64,000 nt of DNA, from the NCBI RefSeq assembly GCF_000189635.1, contig NW_002476335.1, positions 827,271 through 891,270 of the forward strand. The letters run 5' to 3'. Source of the stretch: Tetrahymena thermophila SB210 (lineage: Eukaryota; Ciliophora; Oligohymenophorea; Hymenostomatida; Tetrahymenidae). The notes under the pieces are model-generated. The model searched no databases and was not told where the DNA came from. It saw nothing but the letters and a program-made list of their open reading frames with translations. Shown here in pieces: positions 26,301 to 38,788 of the stretch; the stretch's first letter is position 1; the number at the start of each line of letters is the position of its first letter. A program made the position numbers and the translations under genes.

Positions 26301-26875
26301 CCTACACTGTCTAACTTTATGTACCTCATTCTGCTGCTACCCTTAAGCTTACTTTTAGTGATGAACTTGATCAAACAACCGTAAATAAGATATTCTTTAT
26401 TAATTTATCATATAATTAAAAAATTTAAACTAATAATAGGATGATGAATCTTGGGGTATTAGAGATTTATCCGTTCTTGTTGGTAAGAACCAAGGTGCTG
26501 GTTATGTTTCTAAAGACGATACTAACTGCATTTAAATTTTCACTGCTTGCAACTACGACGGCTAATCACTTTCTGTCTGCGATGATATCCCTGATTTATC
26601 TGCTATTGGATGGACTAAGCCAATCAGATCTATTAACATTCCTTAAGGAAAGAGTATTAAAGCCTACAAGTCTGCTAATTACAAAGGAGATTTCAAGGAA
26701 TTCACTTCTTCTCAAGATTGTTTAACTGGTCAAAACTATCTCCTTATTAACAGAGCTTTCAACATTGACGTTGAACCTGAAACAAAATTAAAACACTAAA
26801 GAAGAGTTTGAAAAAACAAGCTTCTTTCAGATATTTTTAATATAAGTATGATAAATGTTTGTATTGTATTTATTA
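23339..26875 (+). repeat. Left copy of ~3.6 kb segmental duplication
   Basis: Starting from a shared CTTTTG.CTTATTT motif, about 680 bp of 5' flank, the whole seven-exon gene and about 60 bp of 3' flank are repeated at 28604-32260, an offset of about 5255 bp. Flank and introns stay alignable by eye, so the duplication is not very old. The best-kept upstream block is the GGATAAGTTAATTAATTAA region about 100 bp before each ATG, a candidate shared promoter element. Confidence 0.85.
24018..26811 (+). CDS. Secreted multi-module protein with beta/gamma-crystallin-like C-terminus, copy 1, 760 aa
   Basis: Exons are 24018-24309, 24461-24499, 24574-24723, 24782-24935, 25044-26127, 26189-26380 and 26440-26811. 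Phases close to 761 codons. Residues 1-20 are a signal peptide (MRKSWIIIAALLVVSAVADV). Four tandem modules of about 150-190 residues follow, marked by SGW/TGW, a Cys-Gly, GGF/GGY.AFG, ASK.YN.LPDH and IDTW/IDSW and ending DDESWG(I/V)(K/R). The last 110 residues, with paired Cys and CNYDGQSLSVC then AYKSANYKGDF, resemble a beta/gamma-crystallin Greek-key domain. That C-terminal domain after a signal peptide is the known layout of the Tetrahymena GRT/IGR mucocyst cargo family. Assignment to that family is inference. C/T-ending codons suggest high expression. Confidence 0.9.
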
Positions 26876-28603
26876 TTCTTATCCACAAATATAAAAAAAT
26901 ATATTGTTTATATTCACAACATATAATTATTGTTATATTTTGCCTGTTATTTCTCAGTTTTTATTTTATCTAATTATTACTTCTTAGATATTATCTTATT
27001 TATTTTAATTAAATTAAAGTTTCTTCCCCTCTCTATTTTTATGGAAACTCCTTTCTTATTATTTTTAAAAATATTTTAGTAAAGGAGGGTCTAAAACTAT
27101 AAAAAATTTTTTATTTTTAAGTGTAATCAATGTTAGCTTTATTTAGAAGCTAATTAGAAGATAAAATTTTAAAATAATTGTAAGTACTATTTAAGTAATA
27201 GATTTTATTATATATTCTGCTAAAAATAATAAAAAATAAAATATTCTTACCTAATTTTGAAATTCATTTTAATTATTTTCATTGTGATTATAATAAGTAA
27301 TTTACTTTTTTTTTAAAATTGTAAATAGTAAATAAAGATTTCATAGTCAAATAAATATAAAACTGAAAATTTTTGATAGCATTTTAATTCTTTTTAATAA
27401 AATAACTTTGTAAAATGAAGTAAAAAATGTAAACACTGCATCATATTTCTGCTAGAATTTATTTTTTTTGTTTTATTAAATTCGAATATCTTTTCTTTGC
27501 TCCTCATTCTAACTTCTCGAAAAATTTATTTTATATTTATAATAACCCCTTTTTAATTATTATATTTTTCTTGCTTTACTATTATAAAAGTCTATAATAT
27601 TTCAAATATAATAAAAAATTCAAGAAAATAGTTTACTAATGTATTAAATTTTTTATTTAGATCTTTGAAAAACTAATTTAAGATTATTAAGCATTTCTTT
27701 AGAATATTTCAAAATATTAAAATTTAAAACATTATTAACTATTTTCAATTCAAAAAAAATTAGAAAGTTTCAATTAAAAAAATAAATTAATGAGTTTCAA
27801 AGCGATTATTAAATCTTTATAACATCTAGAAAAAACATGACTAAAAAATTAAATTATCTAAATATTAAATTTTTAATGCAATCAAAATAACTTATTCGTT
27901 TTAATATTAATATTATAAAATAAATTACCTTATATTTTTAAATTTATTAATAATTACTTAGAAGTAGTAAATAAAGAAAATTACAAAAGTTATTACCTTT
28001 TTTAATATTTATTTACGATTTATTAAAAGAAAAAGAAAATATTTTCAAAAGCTCTATATTTAAAGAAGGCTAAATCCTAAAAAATATTATCCTCTTTTTT
28101 ATTATGGTTAAATATATTAGATTAGTTTGTAATTTTACAAATTATATCCATTCTTGATATTTATAAATTGTTTTTAAACTACAAAATTGAAAAAAAAATT
28201 ATGAAGCCATATAAAAGACTTTTGATATTTATTTATTCTATTAAGAAATATTTCATTCATATCATAAATAGATTAATTTAATTAAAAATTAAATCGTATT
28301 TTTATTTGTTTTTTGACAAAGTTTTTTGCATTATCATTTGTATCAATAATTGACCGCATTTTAAATTAATAAATAATACTAATTTATATCAATTTTATAA
28401 AAACATCCATGTGATTTTATAAAATATAAATGTAAAATTTTAAATAAAATTAGAAGTAACTTATAGTAAGTAATTTATTGTAAAAAATTAAAATTGCATG
28501 ATATAACCTACACTTGAAGCAAGAAATTGAATGAATATATACTTTTATACAATTTAAAAATAGGAAACCTCCCTTTTTAGAATAGTTCCAAGAATATTTT
28601 TAA
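26876..28603. other. AT-rich spacer between the tandem paralogues
   Basis: About 1.7 kb of very A/T-rich DNA between the two duplicated blocks. No open frame with a protein-like composition is seen, and no element remains at the duplication junctions. Confidence 0.5.
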
Positions 28604-29272
28604 AAACTTTTGGCTTATTTCCAAATGAGGTGTACAATATTAAATAAAATATTATTTAAATTAAATTAATTTTTTAAATTGGAAGTATATTAAAATGTAA
28701 CATTGAAAATTGAAATAAAAAAATAAGAAAATTAATTTATTTTCTATCGAGATTTATTTTTTATTTTAAATTATCAATTAGTTATTTGGATAAATGAATG
28801 TAAGTAATTTTTTGATATTTGGATGGATATATTATTTTCTGGATACTTTAAACAAGATAAATTACGTTTTTGCTAAAATCTAGGATTATATTAATTTTTT
28901 TTTATGTAAATTTTAATAAAAGTTACATTAAAGTCAAAATAAATAACATTAGAGTTCAAGTTAAAATAAAATATTTTCTTTTATTTCATAATTAATTTAA
29001 ATATAAAAAAATTAATATAAAAACAATTAAATAAAAAACTATTTTATTATTTTGCAATATTTTCTAAAAATAAAAAATTTTTAATAATAAAAACGGTATT
29101 TGATATTGATTTCATTCAATTATTAACAAAAAATAAATGAGAAAGTATAGGAATTGGATAAGTTAATTAATTAATTAAATGCATCGAACTTGTTTTCTTT
29201 AAAAAGATATTTATTTATTCAACTTTTTGTAAAAAAAATTAAATAAATAAATTGGTAAGATTAATAAAAAAG

Positions 29273-32196
29273 ATGAGAAAATATTAAATCATTATTGCAA
29301 CACTACTAGTTGTATCTGTAGTTGCTGATGTAAAATTAGTAACTTAAGAATTCACAGCTAAGAATTTCGATAGCTCAGCCGTATCTGGTTGGTAAGTTAC
29401 AGGAAACAAAAATAACAATTTAGTTTCTAATTGTGGTGATCAATCTGTTTTTGGTGGTTATGATACTTTTGGTGCTCGTGCTAGCGCTAGCAAAGACTAC
29501 AATTCTGGAGTTGATCATTTTGAACTTACATTCAATTTCGATTTATACACTATCGATTCTTGGGGTAAATTCATCTTAATAATCAAAAAAAATATTTCCC
29601 ATTTTTTAAGTGCATTTTAATACCGTAAAACCTCGTTAAGGATAACAAACGAGTTGAGAGGTAAGAGGTAAGAGTCTTAAAATTCTAAACCCCGATAACT
29701 CGAACATTTTTTGAATTCGAGGGTTGCTAGTTAGCGAGGTCTTATGGTATTTAATTATTAGTGAGTTACCATATTTGTGAATAATAAAGAATTGCAAATG
29801 ACGATTAAACATAATATTAACAACATTTTTGAATAAATTAGATAATGAAGTCTTTAATTTATACGTTGATGACTAGTTAGGTACTATATTTATTCATCAA
29901 ACTCCAATTTTTAATATATTTGATACCTATAAAATATAGTTTATAGTTTATAAGCTTTGTACAATTAACCCTCTCCCAAACCAATTAATGGTACTTGTGG
30001 TTAAGTAGGAATGTTAGATAGATTGTAATCAGTCACTGTTAAGCTTAATCACTACAGAAAGTAATTCAATGTTAGACTAACCACTACTCTTGATTAGGAC
30101 CCTAGTAAAATGAATTTTTTAAGTTTATGGTTTATATAATATTTTAATATTAATTTATTAGGTGATGAATCTTGGGCTATCAAGAATTTCTAGATTCTCG
30201 CAAGATACGGTGGTGGTAACATTTAATTAATTAGTGAAGAATATAATTAAGACTCATTTTAGAGTGATGCTTCTACATGGAATATTGTCAACGTTTAACC
30301 AGTATTTACTAAATGGTAATTATTATATTACTCCATCTTACTAATATATTAATTCACTCATTGATTCATTCATTTATTAATTATTTATCAACTCATTTGT
30401 TAAATTTATATATTTATTTGCAATAGTGGTGATGGTACCAAAATTTTCGGTGGTTACAATGCTATGGGTAAGGATTCTCTCGTTTCTAAAACCTACAATA
30501 ATTTACCCCCTCATTACGGTGTATTATTTGCCTTTGATCTCTGGCTTATTGATTCACCTGAAGGTAATGACTACGTTTAAGTCATAGTTGATGGCTAAAT
30601 ATAAAGATTCTACAGACCAGATTATTAATATGAAGACCTTTAAAATTTCATATGCGGTGTTTAAGGATGGTCTGAAAGAATTATTAAAGTTAACCTTTTC
30701 GTCCCTCATAGAGGCCCTTCAATTAACATTGCATTTAGAGGTGTTTTTGATGAAGGAAAAGACAATGAATCCTTCGGTTTCAGAAACCTCAGAATTGTTT
30801 CTCTTGGTTGCTCTTCAGCAAGATGCCAATAAGTTTCAAACGAATTCTATCAATAAACTTTTGCTGATCCTTAAGGCTGGACAGATGAAGGTGGAAATAC
30901 TCTTGTTTCTCCTTTCAAAACTTGCTCATAAGCTACATTATTTGGACCTTTCTCAGTTCCTATTGAAAAAACTTATGACTCACTCTAACCCCACTCTGGT
31001 GTAAGAATCTTCTTAAGAGTCTTTGCTCTTGGAGATTGGACAAACTCTCAAACTGGTATGAAATTCTTCGTTAACGATGTCTTAACCACTCCTAAAGTTG
31101 CTGCAGAATTTGCTAAGAATAAAATTTGTGATGCAGACACAGAAAGCGTTAGAAACTACTTCATTGATATACCTCATTCTAATTCTATCTTAGAACTCGA
31201 TATTAAGCCAGTGAACTTTGTAGGAAGCACTAAATATTCTATCAGAGATTTATCCTTAACAGCTTACTTCGAAGAAGGTTAAACTTTGGTTTCATCAGAA
31301 TTCACCTCAGTCAACTTCAATAGTGCCGCTGGATGGACTATTAATGGAAACACAAATTCAGTAACTACATCAAGATGTGGTAAATACTCTCTCTTTGGTG
31401 GTTTTAATGCTTTTGGAAGAAGAACATCTGCCTCTAAGTTATATAACTCACTTCCTGATCACGACTACGTTGTCATCGTTTTCACCGTTTACTTGATTGA
31501 TACTTGGGAAGTAAAAAATTCTTTTAGTTTCCTATCTTTATCTTAATATTAAAAATAATTTTATATATAGAGAGAAAACTTTAACATCGCTGTAGATGAT
31601 GTCATCATAAAGAGAATTACTAAATCAGAAACTTGGAATGGACATTAGCATTTGTGCGGTAGAGGTGATTCCATGGAAGAAACCTACACTTTCTAACTTA
31701 ATGTACCTCATACTGCTAGTACAGTTAAGCTTACTTTTAGTGATGAACTTGATCAAACAACAGTATTAAATAAGATATTCTTTCTTAATCAATAATTCAA
31801 TTTAAAAATTTAAACTAATATTAGGATGATGAATCTTGGGGTATTAGAGATTTATCCATTCTTGTTGGTAAAAACCAAGGTGCTGGTTTTGTTTCTTAAG
31901 ATGATACTAACTGCATTTAAATTTACACTTAATGCAATTACGATGGCTTATCTCTTGCTGTCTGTAATAATATCCCTGATTTAGGTACTATTGGATGGAC
32001 TAAGCCAATCAAATCTATTAAAATTCCTTAAGGAAAGAGTATTTAAGCCTACAAACTTCCTAATTACTAAGGAGATTCCAAGTAATTCACTTCTTCTCAA
32101 GATTGTTTAACTGGCCAAAACTATCTTCTTATTAACAAAGCTTTCAACATTGATGTTGAACCTGAAACAAAATTAAAACACTAAAGAAGAATTTGA
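29273..32196 (+). CDS. Secreted multi-module protein with beta/gamma-crystallin-like C-terminus, copy 2, 760 aa
   Basis: This is the tandem paralogue of the gene at 24018, with exactly conserved exon lengths: 29273-29564, 29842-29880, 29955-30104, 30162-30315, 30427-31510, 31571-31762 and 31825-32196. No frame is broken, so it looks functional. The signal peptide, four modules and C-terminal Greek-key-like domain are all kept. Exon 5, near 30750-30890, is almost base-identical to copy 1, whereas exons 3, 4 and 7 differ at many positions. That is a mosaic pattern suggesting gene conversion. Intron 1 carries an inverted-repeat element that copy 1 lacks. Several TGG and CAA sites differ between copies by TAA/TAG glutamine codons. 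The expected role is the same granule cargo function. Confidence 0.9.
29623..29747. mobile_element. MITE-like element, 125 bp, TA target duplication
   Basis: The ends are imperfect inverted repeats: with its flanking TA the left reads TACCGTAAAACCTCGTTAA, and the right, reverse-complemented, reads TACCATAAGACCTCGCTAA (16 of 19 match). TA dinucleotides at 29621-29622 and 29748-29749 flank it. The paralogous intron in copy 1 (24310-24460, 151 bp) has the empty site; this intron is 277 bp, and the 126-bp difference matches insertion plus TA duplication. An inner hairpin CTCGAA...TTCGAG is also present. There is no coding capacity. The TA duplication and CCTCG.TTA end resemble Tc1/mariner/pogo-class non-autonomous elements. 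Confidence 0.85.
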
Positions 32197-32260
32197 AAAA
32201 ACAAGCTTCTTTGAGATTATTTTTAATATAAGTATTATTAACGCTTGTATTTATTTATAA

Positions 32261-33772
32261 AAATTACATATAGTCCTATCTTTAAAACGAAAATCATTAT
32301 ACAAACTATTTTACTTTAAACAAAATAAAGTTTTTATATTTTATTATAATCCAATAAATAAAAAAATATACTAGGTTTTTTTTATTTACATCGATTATAG
32401 TATGACTTATCTTTTTGATTATTAATTTTTAGATAATATATTAAAATCAATAAAAAATATCTTCTGAATGTCTTTCTGTTGATGTTAAGAAACTTCTATT
32501 GTTTTGTATTGTATTGAAAAATAATGTGTTAGTATTTATTATATTGAGATAGATTCAATTTAAAAATTAAGTTTTTTATTTAAAAATAATATCCTTGTGA
32601 AATAAACACATAATTTTTTATAGTGAGCTGAAAATATAATATGATAAATTTTAGTCAAAAGCTTTTCAAAAGCAAGAGATTAGAAACTCTTAAATCGTTA
32701 GCCCATTTTTCTAGATAGAAACCATGTTTGTAAAAAAAAGTAGCCTGATTAATTATTTATATGAATTGCTTTTTTTAACTATTTAACTTTCATAAACTAA
32801 GTCTTTGTAACATTTATTTATGTTTTTTAACACAAAAAAAATTCTAAATTGAAACAAAAATGCCAAAAAAGGCGAACAATTATTTTATTATAATTTTGAA
32901 ACTCTAAAATCTTTAATTTATTAATTCTTATTTATGTATACCTATAGTTATTTCTAATAAATCTATTTAATATTAACATAAGATGACTTTAGAAACTAAT
33001 CTTAAGAATAACTTTTTGAATAGTCACAAAGTTACTAATAAAGTGTCTTTCTTACCTATTTATTGCAATTCTACAAATCAATCTATTTTATCTACATAGC
33101 AGGTATATAAAAAATTTTTTTACTTTAATTTTACTGTACTTATTAAAGAACTAATTTTTGTAGCATTTAATACTTTATGTATCAAATGACTTCTAACACA
33201 TATAATAAATACATCTTTATTCCATACTAAATTACTTTCTTTCAAAGCATTTAATTTAAAAGCTTTAAATACTCTTAAAATATTATTCAATCGAAAAAAA
33301 AAAAACATTAGTTTAATAGAATTCTAATTCTTTAGAATAAAACTTACAACATCATTGAATATAATATTACCCTATTGACGTCAATATATGAGGTTCATTA
33401 AATATACTAAACGAATTTATCTTAATATCAGATAAAGAAAGAATGAAGTGGGTGGGAAATGAAAATAGAAAGAAAGAAATAATGATTGATTAGTATTACA
33501 TTAAGTAGAAAGATTTATATTTCATCTACTCAAAATTGTTAGTAGGTAGGATGTATTGTTACTTGTAGAGATAATGCCAAATCAGATAAATAAAAATAGA
33601 GATATTTCGTATTTTAAAAATAAGCGAGGAGAAGAAAATAAATTTCTCAAAAGTAGGCAAAGATATATATTTCTTTTTTATCAAATAAATTAAAAAAATT
33701 AAAAATTTAAGAGTTTTCTTTAAGAAAGACTTAAAACTATAAACAAAATCATAATAGTAGCAAAAGATTCAA
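32261..33772. other. AT-rich intergenic spacer
   Basis: About 1.5 kb upstream of the alanyl-tRNA synthetase gene. A minus-strand open frame near 33120-33308 is Lys/Leu/Phe-rich low-complexity sequence, and I do not support it as a gene. The promoter of the synthetase presumably lies in the right part. Confidence 0.5.
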
Positions 33773-36700
33773 ATGGAAAATTTTGAAGAAAAGGTAGAAG
33801 AAGCCACATTAGTTGCTGCCAAGACTCCTAAGGTATCCTTACAGATTTATATATTTATGAGAGATTAAAAAGATTAAACTTTAATCAGCATTTTTGCTAA
33901 TTTATATTTCATTTAAAAATAGGAAATGAAGGCTATGTACAGACCTGAATTCTAAAAGAACCCTTAAAAGTATTATCCCACTTAAGTTTTTGCTAAGTTT
34001 GGCTACTCTAGACACCAATGTCCTAAATGCCAAAACTTTTATTGGAGATTCTCTGAAAAGCAAGATACTTGTGGTGACTCTGCGTAATATATTATTCTTA
34101 CTTTAATTATTATCCAATAATACTAAAAAACTCTTTTAAAATACATTTATATCGAGGTATCTCCATATTATTATTAAAATTCGACATGTATTTTATTTAA
34201 GGGAGAGCTATTTAATTAAGAAATAAATAATATTTTATTAAATAAATTTAAAACTGAATAGTATATTTAACCGAAGAAATTTTAACAAAGTATCAATAAA
34301 ATAGCATTAATTGTAAATTCATTTTTATATAAATATAGTTGTGTTGGCAAGTACACTTTTATTGGTGAACCCACTGGTATTGGTAAGGAAGAAAAGTTGA
34401 CTTATGATGGAGCTTGGAAGAACTTCGAAAAGTCTTTCACTTCTGCAAGAAAACCTTGCACAGCTATCAAGAGATATCCCGTTGTTGCAAGATGGAGGTA
34501 AAATTTATATTTATAGCTATTTTTTTAAACTTAGACATAATCATGTTTTATTAATTTTGCTTATTGAAAATGTTTTATAAGCTGTTTTTTGTTAAAAAAA
34601 ATTTAAAAAACGAATTTTTCGAAGTTGTTAATCAAAGTTGGAATTATTATAAAATCAAGAATTAAAGTTTGGCGGAATTCTTTTAAAAGAAACAAACGAT
34701 AATAATTTATGTCTTTGATTTGTGTCTTAAATATTGATAGATTATACTTTTTGCTAACAATAAAAAATATCTTTTTGATTTTAGAATTTTAATTAATTTA
34801 AATTAAAAAACAAAAGAAATGATGTTGACTTTGTTGCTGCTGGTATCTACTGCTTCTAACCCTACTGCATGACTGGTGAATTATAACCCCCTGCTAATCC
34901 TTTGATCCAACCTCAATTCTGCGTTAGATTCAATGATTTAGATAACATTGGATTAACTGGTAGACATTACAGTGGTTTCATTATGATTGGTATTCAATCT
35001 TTCTGCTATCCTGGAACTGAAGATAAGACTTTCTTCAGTGAAGAATGTGTTGAATTCAACTTGAACTGGCTTATTGATGGTCTTAAGATTCCTAAGGATG
35101 AAATTACTCTCATTGAAGATATCTGGTCTGGCGGTGGTAACTTAGGTTCTTGCGTTGAATACTTCGTTAAGGGTCTCGAAGTTGGTAACATGGTCTTCAC
35201 CATGTATAAGTATTACCCCGATGGTAACATTTAGCATTTTATAATAATCAATATTTTTTAAATAATTTTTATTTACCAAACAGGTAAGCTTGAAGATTTA
35301 GAAATTAAAGTTATTGATGTTGGTATTGGTATGGAAAGAATTCCTTGGTTAATTAATGGTACTCCTACTTCATATATGGATGTTTTCGATACTTCCTACA
35401 AATATCTTTAAGAAAAGTTATAAGTAGAAACAAGCACTGAAATTTGGAAGTAGATTGGTCCTTACACTTGCCATCTTAATGCTGATGAATCAGATGATAT
35501 GGAAAAAACATGGTAAATGGTTGCTTCCAGCATTGGAAAAACTGTCTAAGAATGCAAGCAAGCTATCACTCCTGTTAAGGATCTCTACATTGTCCTCGAT
35601 CACACTAGAGCTGCTTTAGTTCTCATTTAAGATGGTGCTGTAACTAAACAAAAAAATCTATAATTTAAAAAATATAATAATTTTTTCATAAAATAAATAA
35701 ATAAAGTTACCTTCAAATACTGGTGGTGGTTCAAATATCAGAAATATCATCAGAAGAGTATTTGCTATCATGAAGAAAAATGGATGGTGGGATAAGTTAG
35801 GTAAAACAAAGGAAGAATAAATGAAGAACTTCTTGACATTGTTCGACATGCATCAATAAGATTTAGAAAAACTTTATGGTAAGTTCCCTGAATACAAATC
35901 TTTCGGAAGCATTATTGAAATTGAATATGAAAAGTGGAGCAGCACTGATAAGGCTCAACAAAAGAAGATTGTAGACTCTTTCAATAAGAAGAAAGCTCTT
36001 ACTCTTAATGATTGGATCGTAGCTATCGAATCTTGGGGTTTGTCTCCTGATACTATCACAGAAGTTACTGGACTTCCTTAACCTGATAACCTATACAATG
36101 AAATGGAATTAAGAAAGATGAAATTAACTAAAGCTCCTGAACAAATTCTTTACTAAACTGCCAACATTTAAGAAACTGTTCATCTCTTCTATGAACACCA
36201 AAATAAATTTGATTTTGAAGCTAAAATAGTAGAAATTTTCGCTGATTATAAGAACGTTGAAAACCGTAACATCGTAATCCTCGATTAATCATGTTTCTAT
36301 CCCACATCTGGTGGTTAACAAAATGACATTGGTGTCATGACCGTCGACGGTTAAAAGTATAATGTTGTTGATGTTATTAAGGTTGGTAAATGTGTTCTTC
36401 ACATTTTAGATAGATCCCTCCCTAATCCTGATAATTCCCATTACATTGGATAAAAAGTTCATGCTGTTGTTGATGAAAACAGAAGAAAAATTCTTCGTAA
36501 TCATCACACTTCTACTCATATTGTTTTTGCTGCTTGCAGACAAGTACTTATTTATTTATTTCAATAATAAAATTGAATTCCATTAAATTCAAATATCTGA
36601 ATAATTTTTTTTATTTAGGTTTTAGGTCCTCATGTCTGGTAAAATGGTGCTAAGAAAACTGTTGATATGGCTCACTTGGACATAACTCATTATGCATCAT

Positions 36701-37668
36701 TGACTGAAGAATAAGAAATGGAAATCGAAAAAATTGCTAACACTATCGTTTTCAGTAGCAAGAATATCAACAAAGAATTTGTTAATAAAGCTGAAGCTGA
36801 AAAAGAACATGGTTTCCGTCTTTATTAAGGTGGTGTTGTACCAGGTGATACTTTGAGAGTAGTCAATATTGAAGGAACTGATGTTGAAGCCTGTTGTGGT
36901 ACTCACTGCGATAACACCTCTGAAGTTGGTATTATTAGAATTTTAAAGACTAACAGAATTTCAGATGGTATTATCAGATTATACTTTGTTGCTGGTGAAA
37001 GATCTCTCCAAAAACTCTCAACTTAAACTAAGGTCCTTGTTGATTTACAAAATATCTTCAAGGTAAAAGAATCAGATCTTGTCAGCACTTCCTTAAAGTT
37101 CTTTACTGAAAGAAATAAATTCATTGAACGTCACAAATCTGCAACTTAAAAGGTTTTAAATCTTCAAATGGAATTATTCCTTGCTAAGGATAAATACAAA
37201 AACATCTTTGTAAAGTCTACTGAATCTGAAGCAACATTATATTTCTCTTTCATGGGCAACTTTATTAAAGCTCAAAAGGTAATAATTTTATTTTTTTTAT
37301 ATTATTTTAAATAAATAATATTAAAATCTATTTAGGATGCTGGTAAAGGTATAGTTTTTGTTGGAGAAGGAGAAAAAGGTTTTGTCTTTGGTTAATTCGG
37401 TAATAAATCTGACTTTGATCAAGAAAAGTTCTTAGCTTTATTATAAGAAGATAATCCAGGAGTCACATATAAAAAATGCTTAACTTCAATCACTGCTAAC
37501 AAAGTTAAAGTAATTTTAAATAAATATATTTTAATACAATAAGTTTTATTTTTTTATTTAACAAAAAAGCTTGACAACGTTTTACAATTCTCTTTCAGTG
37601 GCAAAGTTAAATATGAAAAAGTAAAGAAAGATTTAATTACTCTTGGTCTTATTGAAGCAGATCTCTGA
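33773..37668 (+). CDS. AARS: Alanyl-tRNA synthetase, archaeal type, 970 aa
   Basis: Exons are 33773-33832, 33923-34083, 34339-34497, 34817-35223, 35284-35639, 35707-36543, 36619-37278, 37336-37509 and 37570-37668. Phases close to 971 codons. It charges tRNA-Ala. The N-terminal Cys cluster C53-x2-C56...C70-x4-C75, the class II core RYPVVARWRND, PPANPL..PQFCVRF.D.DN.GLTGRH and the GGGN.G....GLE segment are the archaeal AlaRS form, not the bacterial/mitochondrial form usual in eukaryotic cytosol. The C-terminal editing half has H648-TST-H652 and C752-CGT-H756, the zinc and editing site shared with AlaX. The length is near the archaeal 900 aa. No targeting peptide is seen, so it is probably cytosolic. 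Confidence 0.95.
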
Positions 37669-38788
37669 TTTTGATGAAAGCACTAATTTGCAAATAATTC
37701 AATACATAAAAATATTTAATATAAGTTGTTCTTTCGTTTTATCAAATTTCTCTTTTAAAAATAGTTTTTTTAAATGTAATTTAGACTAAAAATTATACAA
37801 TATTTCAACAAATTATTTATTTATTTTATTAAATATTTGAAATAAAAAATTATTTTCAGTAAATTTAAAAAATGAGCTAAATATTAAACAAATTAATATG
37901 CAAATGCATTCATTTACACATGATAAATTATTTCCATTTTTGAAAAAATTCTGAATAAATACTAAGTTTTGATTTAAAAGAAAGGAGGAGGTGATGATAA
38001 TTGAATAAGATTAATGATGTAATAAATATAATATTATTCTTATGCCATTAATTATCAACATCAATAAATATTTATTTAATTTTTATATTCGTATCTTCTT
38101 TGTTGATGGTTATAATTTATTTTATATATGGAAATTAAAGAAATTTAGTATTATGCTTTTTTTTGAATCTAAATAGAAAGCTTTTATTTTATTTTCTGTC
38201 TAATTGGTATTAATATTATTCAAATTATTTATTCTTAAGGGTAAGAAACACCATATCAATCTGTTTACTTAACTAAACACCAATATAACTGAACTTAAAT
38301 AAATTAACTAATAATTAAATCCATTAAAAATATAATTTATTTTATTTTATGAGTTGATAAAGAATTGTTGAAAAAAAAAATAAGAAAAAATTAGTTTATG
38401 CTTAAAACCATTTAGTTTAAGAAAAAATACTTATATATATATTTAATAATTGGAAAGAATTGTAACTGGTCTTGGATTTTTATCAAAACAGACTATGAAG
38501 TAATATTTAACTAAATATGAATTTCTGTTGTTAGAAAACTTTTAATAGTAGGTTTATATTTACTAATTCGATAAATTGGAAATAGAAGAAATCGCTATTC
38601 ACAGGAAAATGAATCATTTGTTTGGCAATTTTCGGAATTAAATATTTTAAATACTCCCATAACACCTATTTGTATATGATTCTAGCTTTTAAAAACCATA
38701 GTAGAAATACATTTTTCTCTGATTCTCAAACATTATATGAGTTTGTAAGTGTTTGAAATTAAAACTTAATTAAAATCTATGTAAAATA
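37669..38788. other. AT-rich intergenic DNA with a coding-like scrap
   Basis: This is spacer after the synthetase gene. At 38495-38722 a 75-codon ciliate-code ORF (ATG to TGA) reads like real protein around FDKLEIEEIAIHRKMNHLF, but it has no clear continuation or recognised family. It may be a remnant exon. Confidence 0.35.

Larger units (their letters stand above)
28604..32260 (+). repeat. Right copy of ~3.6 kb segmental duplication
   Basis: This is the partner of 23339-26875. It is longer mainly because of the 127-bp insertion (element plus target-site copy) in intron 1. Confidence 0.85.

Noticed and set aside
33120..33308. Minus-strand open frame of 62 codons
   Set aside because: Low-complexity Lys/Leu/Phe translation in A/T-rich spacer, starting in a T homopolymer, with no splice partner.
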